This document shows positions 26,200 through 34,080 of a DNA stretch of 64,000 bases, piece by piece. Both the position numbers and the translations under genes were made by a program. The notes below the pieces were generated by a model. It was not told the DNA's origin. It searched no databases and saw nothing but the letters and a program-made list of their open reading frames with translations. How positions within the stretch are numbered: position 1 is the stretch's first letter; each line of letters begins with the position of its first letter. The stretch comes from Firmicutes bacterium UBA6806 (GTDB lineage Bacteria > Bacillota > Clostridia > Peptostreptococcales > Acidaminobacteraceae), in the NCBI GenBank assembly GCA_002452745.1, contig DKFC01000005.1, positions 1 through 64,000 of the forward strand, read 5' to 3'.

Positions 26200-26712
26200 C
26201 TATAAATTTATAACAATGGGTGATACAATCACCACAATGATACTTAGCAATGATAACATCAATAGAAAAGTCAGGTAGATTCCAACTTTTTCTGACTTAA
26301 TCTTCACAAGTTGCAGTTTGTTTTGCCACAACTCATCATGGTATCGCTCAAGTGCAGTATAGGTGTTCTCACTTCCAGTCAGATAATTTTGATTGACCAG
26401 GCGAGATAATTTCCAGATTTCATGCGAATTGCATTCAACTGAAAACAGATTCAGTGCTTGAATAGAGGATGCCTGTTTTATGAGAGATTCATTAAGTGAC
26501 ATATAGCTGTGCTGGGATGCATTACTCTGGATAGCCAACCGAAGTGCTTTTTCAATTGTCATATCACAACTCATATTTAAAAGGATTTCCTGAATAAACT
26601 CTGGTAGAGCATGTTCAAAGGGATGAGGTTCTTTTTTCTTTAACTTTATTTGTATCAGGAGAGCATCTAATTTTTCATTATAATTTTGGAGATTACCCTT
26701 GTTTTTTTTCAT
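26200..26712 (-). CDS. TadC-like inner-membrane platform protein (short)
   Basis: A 170-residue protein resembling the C-terminal part of TadC/GspF proteins: a soluble helical region (about 30-135) and a hydrophobic hairpin at 143-168. Normal TadC is 280-320 residues with three or four helices, so this is a short or divergent form lacking the N-terminal membrane pair. Position between TadB and the pilin gene supports a platform role. The identification rests on context and overall pattern more than on motifs. Confidence 0.6.
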   Translation of the reverse strand: MKKNKGNLQNYNEKLDALLIQIKLKKKEPHPFEHALPEFIQEILLNMSCDMTIEKALRLAIQSNASQHSYMSLNESLIKQASSIQALNLFSVECNSHEIWKLSRLVNQNYLTGSENTYTALERYHDELWQNKLQLVKIKSEKVGIYLTFLLMLSLLSIIVVIVSPIVINL

Positions 26713-26729
26713 TTTATCCCTCCCCTAAC

Positions 26730-27464
26730 CTAAAAATCTATATTTGTAATCTTAGTTGAGATAACCTTCATAAAAATGACCATTAAAAAGGAAACTGTCA
26801 TGATGATATTGCCAAGTAGCGTCGTGTACATGACATCCATATAACCAGGGGACATATCTTTTATCATAAAGATAATAACCATAGGCGCTAAACACAAGAT
26901 GCGCTGTTCTGCCTTCTTTTGAAAGAGAATGGTGTTGATTTCCTCAAGTGTCTTTTGCTTGATATGGAGTTTATCAAGTGTGATACTGACAATAAAGGAC
27001 TGATTTGCCCCTGTGGACATACTTTGACATAGAATATTGCTGAATTGCTGTGTCTCTTTAACCGGAAAGACATCATATAAAACCTTCAAGACTTGTTCTC
27101 GAGATAGATTCATTCGAATGGCTTTGATGATTTTCTCAAAGCCGTTGGAAATATGTTTATCAAATTTTGAAAAAGTATCTTTTTCATAGGATAAGATGGC
27201 ATGTTCAAAAGTCATTCCCGTCGAGAGGTTTGAATTGATGTAGTTTAGGAATTCTGTTAAGTATCTACGATAATCTTGTGTTAGGCTTCTATTATAAAGT
27301 GAGGTAAAGAGCATCATTAAAGCGATAACTACAATAGGGAGTATGCAAATCAAGAGAGAGTCATAAAATGATAAAATTCCTAAAATATAGAATGCCAGAT
27401 CAAAAAAAATATGTGCCCAGTCGAAGTTGTCCAATTTTAGTTTATTGATTTTTAACGCCTTCAT
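26730..27464 (-). CDS. TadB-like inner-membrane platform protein
   Basis: A 244-residue type II secretion F-domain protein with two hydrophobic segments near the N-terminus (about 16-55), a helical soluble part (60-180, including SNLSTGMTFEHAI and a STGANQSFIVSIT segment) and two helices at 190-240. The STGAN element is typical of TadB. It anchors the pilus ATPase in the membrane. It overlaps the TadA gene by four bases, so translation is coupled. It is slightly shorter than usual TadB (about 290-320). Confidence 0.75.
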   Translation of the reverse strand: MKALKINKLKLDNFDWAHIFFDLAFYILGILSFYDSLLICILPIVVIALMMLFTSLYNRSLTQDYRRYLTEFLNYINSNLSTGMTFEHAILSYEKDTFSKFDKHISNGFEKIIKAIRMNLSREQVLKVLYDVFPVKETQQFSNILCQSMSTGANQSFIVSITLDKLHIKQKTLEEINTILFQKKAEQRILCLAPMVIIFMIKDMSPGYMDVMYTTLLGNIIMTVSFLMVIFMKVISTKITNIDF

Positions 27465-28636
27465 GGGCTCATCCTCCTAAGTTTGTGCTTATTTTTAATT
27501 TCTTCTAAAAAATCTTTTTTGAAGTCTGATGAATTTGTTTCATAGTAATCGTAAATTCGATTGAGTTCATAATCAGTTGAATTCTTCAAAACCTCACAGA
27601 CTTCTGTAACTTTTCTCTCTCCGTTTGGAAGCCTTTCAACGAATATGAGTAAATCAATGGCTGAAATAATCTGCCGTCTTATCAGAGTATGATTGATTTC
27701 TGAATAACTGGATGCAATAACCTCAAGCCTTGTGAGCATGTCGAGTGCTGAGTTGGCGTGACCCGTTGAAAGCGATCCATCGTGGCCTGTGTTCATGGCT
27801 TGTAGCATGTCGATGACTTCTTCACCACGAACCTCTCCCACTATAATTCTATCAGGCCGCATCCTCAGTGCATTTTTTATGAGTGCTGCTATGGAAACGC
27901 CCTGTGTGCTAGAATTGGTCTTCTTTACTTCCAAAGTCACTAAGTTATCATGATTTTGAATTTGAAGTTCGGCAGCATCTTCTATGGTGACAATCCGCTC
28001 ACTGGTTTGAATATATTGAGATAGACAATTTAAGAGTGTTGTCTTTCCAGAACCGGTACTGCCACATATGAACAAGTTAAACTTGCTCTTGATGCAAACT
28101 TCAAGGAAATCAGCCAAGTCTTGAGGCAACATGCCAAGTTGAATCAATTCTTTAGGATCATTGAAGCTCTTTTTAAATTTTCTAATGGTAATAGCGGGAC
28201 CATTTAGAACCACGGGGTCTATAATGACGTTAACACGTGAGCCGTCTTTTAACCGCGCATCGAGAATCGGGTTGCCTGTGTTGATCGGTCTGTCAATTTC
28301 AGTGGCAATTTTGTGAACCAAACTCATCAGATGATTCCTATGAGAAAAGACATAATGAGTGCTTTCAAGCCGTCCTGCTCGTTCTACAAATATGTGTTCA
28401 GGCCCGTTTATCATGATTTCACTGATGGAATCATCGTCAAGCAGAGGCTGAATAATATCGTATTTAAAAATGGCGTCGAAGAGGTTCTCCTTAAGCTGCA
28501 TTTTTTCATCAACACTCAGGTGACCTAATTCAGAAACTTGCTCATGTATGGCTTGTTTGACTAAGTTTTCTTCAACATGAGTGACCTTCCCTAAAATGCT
28601 GTTTTTTAATTCCTGAATGTATTCAAAAGTAATCAT
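27461..28636 (-). CDS. TadA/CpaF-type pilus assembly ATPase
   Basis: A 391-residue secretion ATPase of the CpaF/TadA family that powers pilin extrusion at the inner membrane. GSTGSGKTT (Walker A) lies near residue 190, with IIVGEVRGEE, the Asp box and the His box LSTGHANSALDML following. The N-terminal domain has the SEIMINGPEHIFVERAGRL segment common to CpaF. Length and motifs are complete, so the protein should be active. It lies third from the start of the operon and overlaps the TadB gene. This gene secures the identity of the locus as Tad-like. Confidence 0.93.
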   Translation of the reverse strand: MITFEYIQELKNSILGKVTHVEENLVKQAIHEQVSELGHLSVDEKMQLKENLFDAIFKYDIIQPLLDDDSISEIMINGPEHIFVERAGRLESTHYVFSHRNHLMSLVHKIATEIDRPINTGNPILDARLKDGSRVNVIIDPVVLNGPAITIRKFKKSFNDPKELIQLGMLPQDLADFLEVCIKSKFNLFICGSTGSGKTTLLNCLSQYIQTSERIVTIEDAAELQIQNHDNLVTLEVKKTNSSTQGVSIAALIKNALRMRPDRIIVGEVRGEEVIDMLQAMNTGHDGSLSTGHANSALDMLTRLEVIASSYSEINHTLIRRQIISAIDLLIFVERLPNGERKVTEVCEVLKNSTDYELNRIYDYYETNSSDFKKDFLEEIKNKHKLRRMSP

Positions 28637-28651
28637 AGTTTCAGTCCTATC

Positions 28652-29470
28652 CTAAAATATTTCGTGAATACTTTTCTCTAGATGCATCCCCAATTCTTCA
28701 GTTGATGAGAGTTTTAATTGATCCAACAGAATACTTTTGACTGGTTCGTCATCTCTCAGTTTCTCAAGCTGTTTTATCAGAGAATCGCCAACTTTTGTTG
28801 AGGTACTATTTATATAAATCACATGGTCTGACTTTAATGTTAATTCATAATCAAGTCGTGTCCTGAAGGGAATTATATTTAAAACCAAGTTGTATTTTTC
28901 TTGAAAACAAGTGACAATTTTTTGTATATCTTCCATTGGAGGTGCAATCATATCCTTAATACTATTGAACAGCGAAAGATGATAAAATTCATTTATTTCA
29001 TCTTTGATGAGGTATTTCTCAAGTTGAGCACAGTTTAGTGTGTCAAACGTGTGCATATCAAATAATATGTCTGAATATGGATTGATGGAAAAATCACATA
29101 AAATGAGTGGCGATGATTTTGAAAGTGCCTTCGCCATCTCATAAGCATATTGAGAAACCATTTCTTCAGAAACGACTGAATAAACTTGATGATCTTGCTG
29201 TTTAAGTATCCTGAGAATATCCAAGTAACTTTGATATTTATAAATCATAGACTGTGATGCTCTAATGTTGGAATCTTCTGTGAGATAAATCACTTGATCT
29301 GTTTGGAGCCAGTTTGGAAGATTTTCATTGCTTTCTCGATCAATAATCACTTTATCTTGCTCAGAAATGAGAACAGATGATAGAGACTCTATTAGCTTTG
29401 AACTATTCATGGCTAAGGCAATCCTATCATAGAGTTTATTGATATATGCAGATTCTAAAAAGTAGTACAT
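28652..29470 (-). CDS. TadZ/CpaE-like locus protein without a P-loop
   Basis: A 272-residue protein at the head of the operon, where TadZ/CpaE usually stands. It shows alternating strands and helices like a MinD-type fold, but the nucleotide-binding loop is absent and ILCDFSINPYSDILFD replaces the usual switch region. TadZ targets the pilus machine to a cell pole in other bacteria. The frame opens 48 codons earlier, but GGAGG five bases before the internal ATG at 29468-29470 fixes this start. Assignment depends on position and is uncertain; it could equally be an unrelated protein. Confidence 0.5.
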   Translation of the reverse strand: MYYFLESAYINKLYDRIALAMNSSKLIESLSSVLISEQDKVIIDRESNENLPNWLQTDQVIYLTEDSNIRASQSMIYKYQSYLDILRILKQQDHQVYSVVSEEMVSQYAYEMAKALSKSSPLILCDFSINPYSDILFDMHTFDTLNCAQLEKYLIKDEINEFYHLSLFNSIKDMIAPPMEDIQKIVTCFQEKYNLVLNIIPFRTRLDYELTLKSDHVIYINSTSTKVGDSLIKQLEKLRDDEPVKSILLDQLKLSSTEELGMHLEKSIHEIF

Positions 29471-29582
29471 AATGGCCTCCAAAAGAAAATAAAAAGAACT
29501 AAATGGTAAAAAATGTATTGAACATGATGTTAGTATACAACAACTGTAATAAAATGTAAATACATATTTTGTAAAAAGCTTC

Positions 29583-29611
29583 ATAAAAAAAATCGCTTTT
29601 GAAAGCGATTT
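29583..29611 (-). terminator. Terminator on the minus strand after the GNAT pseudogene
   Basis: A 10-bp stem (29590-29599 with 29602-29611) with eight consecutive A at 29585-29592 giving the T tract on the minus strand. Confidence 0.8.
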
Positions 29612-29623
29612 CATTTGTTATAC

Positions 29624-29920
29624 TTAAATATTGAGTTGTCCTATCGTTCTTGTTTTAAATAAACCATGCTGTTGTCCATCTTCAAATATAGGATAATCAT
29701 AATTGTCTGTAAAGAAGTTCTTGAATCTATGTGATTCTTTAAATCCACAAGATTTGTAAAATAAAAGAACTGGTTCAAAGTCACCTGTCCCTACAAACAT
29801 GGTTTTGCAGTCCAGATAATAGGAAAACAGAAATTCTATCATGCTTTCCTGCTCATCTGCCAGTGGCAAAAGATCAATATAGTCTTTTTTATTTTGTTGA
29901 AAATCATTGTATTTCTCCAA
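29624..29920 (-). pseudogene. GNAT acetyltransferase remnant
   Basis: The 98-residue frame carries only the C-terminal half of a GNAT acetyltransferase: MFVGTGDFEPVLLFYKSCGF and KNFFTDNYDYPIFEDG. The N-terminal half with strand 1-3 and the acetyl-CoA entry is missing. Near the end, the +1 frame reads MVYLKQER followed by a stop, which matches the usual MVYLKK ending of this group, so a small deletion has shifted the frame after EDGQQ. It appears to be a decaying gene with two lesions. It has no good ribosome site of its own. Confidence 0.65.
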
Positions 29921-29933
29921 TATATGCAGTTGG

Positions 29934-30461
29934 TTATAATCGTTCCTTCAAAAAATCTTCCATAAAGGCCCTATCGCTTATGACTTCACTTATGAGCCTT
30001 TCAGAAACCGCATATGCAAGTTCATAGTCCTTTTGGTTTATCACTTCTAATTTCAAGGCTTCTTTTAGCTCATCTTCATCAAGTAGGACGATTTCATAAT
30101 TGGGTCTAACCACAACATCAAGGTATAAATCATGGTAATAATATCGACCTAAAGAATCCTTCCCCTTTGACTTTAAAATATCAAAATACCATTCTACAAT
30201 TTGATTTTTGGAATCATAAACCGCATTTACACACCAGTTCTCATGCTCAGGAAGAAATGATATACATGTATAGCCATCATCAAATAATACTTTATGTGAA
30301 TCTTCATATTCGCCCATAAGCTGATAATGTACAATTGTATTTTTTATAATTGACATGACACCATTCCTACTGCCATCTAATTCAATTATTTCGCATGAGT
30401 AATCTTTTAACCAATCCCAGCTTTCTCCATTCAAATACTTTATTTTCATCTTCATCTTCAT
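29934..30461 (-). CDS. DUF402-domain protein
   Basis: A 175-residue protein with the DUF402 core: WCVNAVYDSKNQIVEWYFDI, then YYYHDLYLDVVVRPNYEIVLLDEDELKEAL. The Asp and Glu residues there are those that bind divalent metal in FomD and nucleoside tri/diphosphate phosphatase relatives. The likely role is a metal-dependent phosphoesterase on a nucleotide or similar substrate; the actual substrate is unknown. The start has AGGG five bases upstream, within the overlap-free gap from the next gene. It is encoded in a run of small accessory genes. Confidence 0.75.
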   Translation of the reverse strand: MKMKMKIKYLNGESWDWLKDYSCEIIELDGSRNGVMSIIKNTIVHYQLMGEYEDSHKVLFDDGYTCISFLPEHENWCVNAVYDSKNQIVEWYFDILKSKGKDSLGRYYYHDLYLDVVVRPNYEIVLLDEDELKEALKLEVINQKDYELAYAVSERLISEVISDRAFMEDFLKERL

Positions 30462-30546
30462 TGAGGCCCTCTTAAAGCATTAAGTCCAGTTCTATATCCA
30501 CAAAGCCGATACTTGCGCAGGTAAAAAGCCCTAAACTAGATTTAAC

Positions 30547-31059
30547 TTACTTCTGTTTCTTACTTTTCAATGTTTCAACCAGTGCCTTGAAATCGGCATG
30601 GGGGATTGTTCTTCCAGGATAAACAATATCAGTCAAGTTAAAGACATCAGGAATCCATGTCGTTAAAAATTTGTGGAACGGCGAACTCATAGTGGCAGCG
30701 ACTTCATCTATAAACCAGTAATAGACTCTGGAATCATATACACCATAAGGAAATGGATAAATATACAAACAGCCTATGCACTTTGAATCATCTGGAGTTA
30801 CAATCGTATAGGCAAACCCTTCATTTTTGTCAAATTCATCTTGATGCTCTTGCAAATCACGATAATTTTCTTCTAAAGTCATATTATCTGACGGCCACTC
30901 ATCATTTACTTGGAAAATCTGACGTAGGCTCTCTTTGCTTGACATGACGGCTTCATAATCTTTTCTGACCTCTTCTACAGTTAATTTCCTGAGGACGAAT
31001 TCAGGTGTCTTTACCTGATATGGAGCTTTAAAATCTGTTGGAACAAATAAGTAGGGCAT
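30547..31059 (-). CDS. GNAT-like N-acetyltransferase
   Basis: A 170-residue protein with FVLRKLTVEEVRKDYEAVMSSKE at the start and FAYTIVTPDDSKCIGCLYIYPF followed by a VYYWFIDE strand. This is the usual arrangement of GNAT acetyltransferases acting on small molecules, but the acetyl-CoA P-loop is not clear, so activity is uncertain. The frame extends to a TTG at 31069, but GGAGG lies directly before the ATG at 31057-31059. It is a solitary gene; no substrate can be proposed. Confidence 0.6.
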   Translation of the reverse strand: MPYLFVPTDFKAPYQVKTPEFVLRKLTVEEVRKDYEAVMSSKESLRQIFQVNDEWPSDNMTLEENYRDLQEHQDEFDKNEGFAYTIVTPDDSKCIGCLYIYPFPYGVYDSRVYYWFIDEVAATMSSPFHKFLTTWIPDVFNLTDIVYPGRTIPHADFKALVETLKSKKQK

Positions 31060-31215
31060 ATTGACCTCCAATAGTCTCTATATTTTATTAATTGAGGGTT
31101 CTATCGCTTTCAAAATACGTATGTTATAAATTTTCGTCTCTGATCGTTGCAATTTTATTGTCCTTATTAAGTCAAATAGATTTAAAAGTACAGCCCTGTC
31201 CCCTGAAAGAGACTG

Positions 31216-31536
31216 CTATTTCTTCTTTTTACCATAAGGATATTTGGTGTTAAAAATTTTTTCGTTTCGATGCCATAGAATGATGCCGTAAATGACGCCA
31301 AAGATCATGAAGAAAGCCAGTGTCATCAAAAATTGATAAATTGTAAATTGAGCATTTGCCTTGGTGACAGCATTTAAAATCATCATCAAAATCCAATAGA
31401 TGACAAATGTTCCTATCCCCCAGCTAAAAACACCAAATCGAATGACGAATTTCCGTTTGCCCAAATCCCTATTTGCCTGCCAGTTCTCATAGACCATTTC
31501 GTTGTATTTTTTTTTGCGGTTTGTCTCTTTTGCCAT
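31216..31536 (-). CDS. Small two-helix membrane protein
   Basis: A 106-residue protein with a very basic N-terminus (about 1-30), two hydrophobic helices (about 34-56 and 65-87) and a basic tail. I do not recognise the family. The reading frame extends to a TTG four codons earlier, but GGAGG before the ATG at 31534-31536 fixes the start. It lies between the GNAT-like gene and the carboxyltransferase terminator. Confidence 0.65.
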   Translation of the reverse strand: MAKETNRKKKYNEMVYENWQANRDLGKRKFVIRFGVFSWGIGTFVIYWILMMILNAVTKANAQFTIYQFLMTLAFFMIFGVIYGIILWHRNEKIFNTKYPYGKKKK

Positions 31537-31596
31537 GAATGCCTCCAATTTCTAGTTCTTCTTTGATGGTATAGCAAATTATATTGTTTGTAAAGT

Positions 31597-31639
31597 GAAA
31601 AAGAAAGGGAACGCCATCTGTTGTCATGGCATTCCCTTT
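31597..31639 (-). terminator. Terminator of the carboxyltransferase gene
   Basis: 14-bp arms at 31604-31617 and 31626-31639 with one G-T pair; A-rich sequence to the left gives a CTTTTTC tract on the minus strand. Confidence 0.8.
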
Positions 31640-31675
31640 CCTTATAAGTTAAAAGTTTTGAGTTTTGATAGCAAT

Positions 31676-33073
31676 TTATACAGGGTGTGTTTGTTGTTCT
31701 TTATCGACTAATTCGTTGTCTATTTTGTATTTTTGAGTTTGTCTGAACTTAAAGTAATCTTCAGCAACTTGTGGGAACAACGTGTATGAAAGGACATCTT
31801 CTTCTTCTTCGAGATATTCTTTCATTTTGTTTCTCTCCTCTTCTAATTGAGGTTTTATCGTATCGGCAGGTCTGCAAGTAATGACTTCTTGATTGCCAAT
31901 GATTTTCTTAGTGATTTCATCTGAAATTTTCACAGTTGGCTTTCCGTACATCCCTTTTACATACTCTTTGATTTCTTTAGGAACCATTTTGTAGCGCTCA
32001 CCCGTGATGACGTTTAAAACTGCCTGAGTTCCCACCATTTGGCTTGTTGGTGTTACAAGTGGCGGATAACCGAGATCTTCTCTAACGCGAGGAACTTCTT
32101 TGAGAACTTCTTCGAATTTTTCAAGCGCATTTTGTGCTTTTAGCTGTGAAACGAGATTGGATAGCATTCCACCAGGAACTTGGTATACCAATGTATTGAT
32201 ATCTACGCCTAAGATTTTAGGGTCAAGTAATCCAGTCTCAAGTGCCTTATCTCTAATTGGTGCAAAGTATTGAGTGACTTTATCGAGTTGTTTTAAGTCA
32301 AGCCCAGTTTCATAAGGTGTTCCTTGAAGTGTAGCCACAAAAGGTTCAGTTGGTGGCTGAGACGTTCCGCTTGCAAATGGAGAAATCGCAGTATCAATAA
32401 TGTCAACGCCAGCTTCAATCGCCTTTAAATAAGTCATAGAAGCAAGACCGCTTGTGCAGTGTGAATGGATTTCCAATGGCACTGAAATGTTAGCTTTTAT
32501 AGCTTTTACCAATTTCTCAGTTTCGTATGGAACCAGTAAGCCCGACATATCTTTGATACAGATTGAGTCCGCACCAAGCTGTTCCATTGATTTTGCCAGA
32601 TCAACATAAGTTTCAATTGTGTGCACTGGGCTAATTGTGTAAGAGATTGCAGCTTGTGCATGACCGCCTTCTTTTTTAGTGGTAATAAGTGCTTTTTCAA
32701 TGTTTCGAATATCGTTAAGTGCATCGAAGATACGGATAATGTCAATGCCGTTCCCAATAGAACGTTTGACAAATTCTTCAACAACATCGTCAGCATAGTG
32801 TTTGTAACCTAAAATATTTTGACCTCTTAAAAGCATTTGAAGCTTTGTATTTTTAACGTGTTTGCGTAATATTCTCAATCTTTCCCATGGATTTTCATTT
32901 AAGTAGCGCAGTGATGCATCAAATGTTGCGCCACCCCAACACTCAAGAGCGTGGTAACCAATAGAGTCAAGTGTTTCTAAAATGGGTACCATTTGTTCTG
33001 TTTTGAGACGGGTTGCGATTAATGATTGATGGGCATCTCTTAATATCGTTTCTGTTATTTTAATAGCAGACAT
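31676..33073 (-). CDS. Oxaloacetate decarboxylase alpha / pyruvate carboxylase carboxyltransferase subunit, without biotin domain
   Basis: A 465-residue biotin-dependent carboxyltransferase. The TIM-barrel motifs RDAHQS, LRGQN and IRIFDALND, the carbamylated lysine in CIKDMSG and the metal histidines in EIHSHCTSG are all present. It moves CO2 between biotin and oxaloacetate/pyruvate. The protein ends after the conserved PYC_OADA region and lacks the C-terminal biotinyl domain, so a separate biotin carrier is needed; none is in this window. It may be part of a sodium-pumping decarboxylase or a split pyruvate carboxylase. AGGAGGG precedes the start. The divergent Lrp-type gene may regulate it. 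Confidence 0.9.
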   Translation of the reverse strand: MSAIKITETILRDAHQSLIATRLKTEQMVPILETLDSIGYHALECWGGATFDASLRYLNENPWERLRILRKHVKNTKLQMLLRGQNILGYKHYADDVVEEFVKRSIGNGIDIIRIFDALNDIRNIEKALITTKKEGGHAQAAISYTISPVHTIETYVDLAKSMEQLGADSICIKDMSGLLVPYETEKLVKAIKANISVPLEIHSHCTSGLASMTYLKAIEAGVDIIDTAISPFASGTSQPPTEPFVATLQGTPYETGLDLKQLDKVTQYFAPIRDKALETGLLDPKILGVDINTLVYQVPGGMLSNLVSQLKAQNALEKFEEVLKEVPRVREDLGYPPLVTPTSQMVGTQAVLNVITGERYKMVPKEIKEYVKGMYGKPTVKISDEITKKIIGNQEVITCRPADTIKPQLEEERNKMKEYLEEEEDVLSYTLFPQVAEDYFKFRQTQKYKIDNELVDKEQQTHPV

Positions 33074-33258
33074 GCTATCCCTCCTTGCTAAAACTTGGAT
33101 ATGATCATGACTAGGTACTGATAATACATGTGAAAATGCGAAATCACCATACTTTATGCCATGTTTTTATCCCCTAACTGATTCTAAAAAAATGATATCA
33201 TTGCTGCGAATAACTGTACAGCGAAATTAAAAAGTGATATGATGTATATAGTTTAATA

Positions 33259-33286
33259 ATTAAGAAGATTGAACATTATTCTTAAT
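33259..33286. promoter_or_regulatory. Dyad at the lrp start, possible autoregulatory site
   Basis: 8-bp arms ATTAAGAA (33259-33266) and TTCTTAAT (33279-33286), 12 bp apart, placed just before the ribosome site of the Lrp-type gene. Lrp proteins commonly repress their own promoter at such AT-rich dyads. Confidence 0.4.
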
Positions 33287-33305
33287 ATAATTAGGGGGTT
33301 TTCAA

Positions 33306-33752
33306 ATGGATGCTACTGATTTAAAGATTATAAAGATTCTTCAAGAGGATGGCCGCATCTCTATGAAAGAGCTTGGCGGGCGTGTGAACCTAACCTCTCC
33401 AGCTGTTTCCGAACGTGTGAAGAGACTTGAAGAAAATGAGATTATTACTGGGTATACGGCAATTGTAGACCCCAAAAAGCTAAACATGCATGTTGAAGCG
33501 ATGGTTCATGTGGGCATGAAAGTAAGTTCTCATGGAAAATTTAAGAAATTGGCCAATGAAGAGCCTGCAATTATAGAATGCCATCACGTTACAGGTGAAG
33601 ACTGCATGACTGTTAAAGTTATTTGCCAAGATACACACGAGTTGGAGATGATTTTAGATAAGATACAGACCATTGGGAGCACTAAAACAGCAATTATCTT
33701 GTCCAGCCCACTTAAGAGAAAGCCAATTTTACCACATGAGGACAATCTTTAA
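33306..33752 (+). CDS. Lrp/AsnC family transcriptional regulator
   Basis: A 148-residue regulator: winged helix-turn-helix at 1-60 (LKIIKILQEDGRISMKELGGRVNLTSPAVSERVKRLEE) and a RAM ligand-binding domain at 70-148 with the CHHVTGEDCMTVKV segment. These proteins sense amino acids, often leucine or related compounds, and form octamers. It is divergent from the carboxyltransferase gene 230 bp away, which is a plausible target together with its own promoter. A GGGGG site lies before the ATG. Effector unknown. Confidence 0.92.
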   Translation: MDATDLKIIKILQEDGRISMKELGGRVNLTSPAVSERVKRLEENEIITGYTAIVDPKKLNMHVEAMVHVGMKVSSHGKFKKLANEEPAIIECHHVTGEDCMTVKVICQDTHELEMILDKIQTIGSTKTAIILSSPLKRKPILPHEDNL

Positions 33753-33892
33753 AGTGACAATCGGCAATATAACTTTGCTTGCCCGCTGAATAAGTCGGAG
33801 GCATTGTATAATTGCATAATTGTATTTTTTATTATATCGTTTAAACATAACAAATCTATTATATGAAAATAAACAAATTATTGATTTTTGAT

Positions 33893-33995
33893 AAAAAAAA
33901 GCCTCTAGCTACTTACTAGAGGAAATAGGGGGGAAATTTATTAATTTTGCTTAATAGCAAGCTATTAAGTTATTTCTGATATACCCCCCTATTTT
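33893..33995 (-). ncRNA. Candidate structured RNA with terminator
   Basis: On the minus strand, an 11-bp GC-rich stem (33984-33994 with 33923-33933) encloses an 8-bp hairpin with a 2-nt loop (33951-33968), and a third hairpin (33902-33908 with 33916-33922) is followed by nine T. A weak promoter, TTGTCT and TAAAAT 16 bp apart, lies just upstream near 33992-34021. No protein gene on the minus strand explains the terminator. It would make an RNA of about 100 nt that diverges from the acyltransferase gene. Only the pairing is seen; the RNA itself is inferred. Confidence 0.45.
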
Positions 33996-34080
33996 AGGTT
34001 TATTCAAAAAACAGACAAGATAAATTGAAACATTTTGTGAACAAAGATGAAATCGTTTGTCTTGGATTAGGATGGATAAA

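Noticed and set aside
29471..29614. Hydrophobic 48-residue extension of the TadZ-like protein, which would give a signal anchor
   Set aside because: GGAGG lies immediately before the ATG at 29470, and the extension overlaps the terminator and AT-rich spacer.
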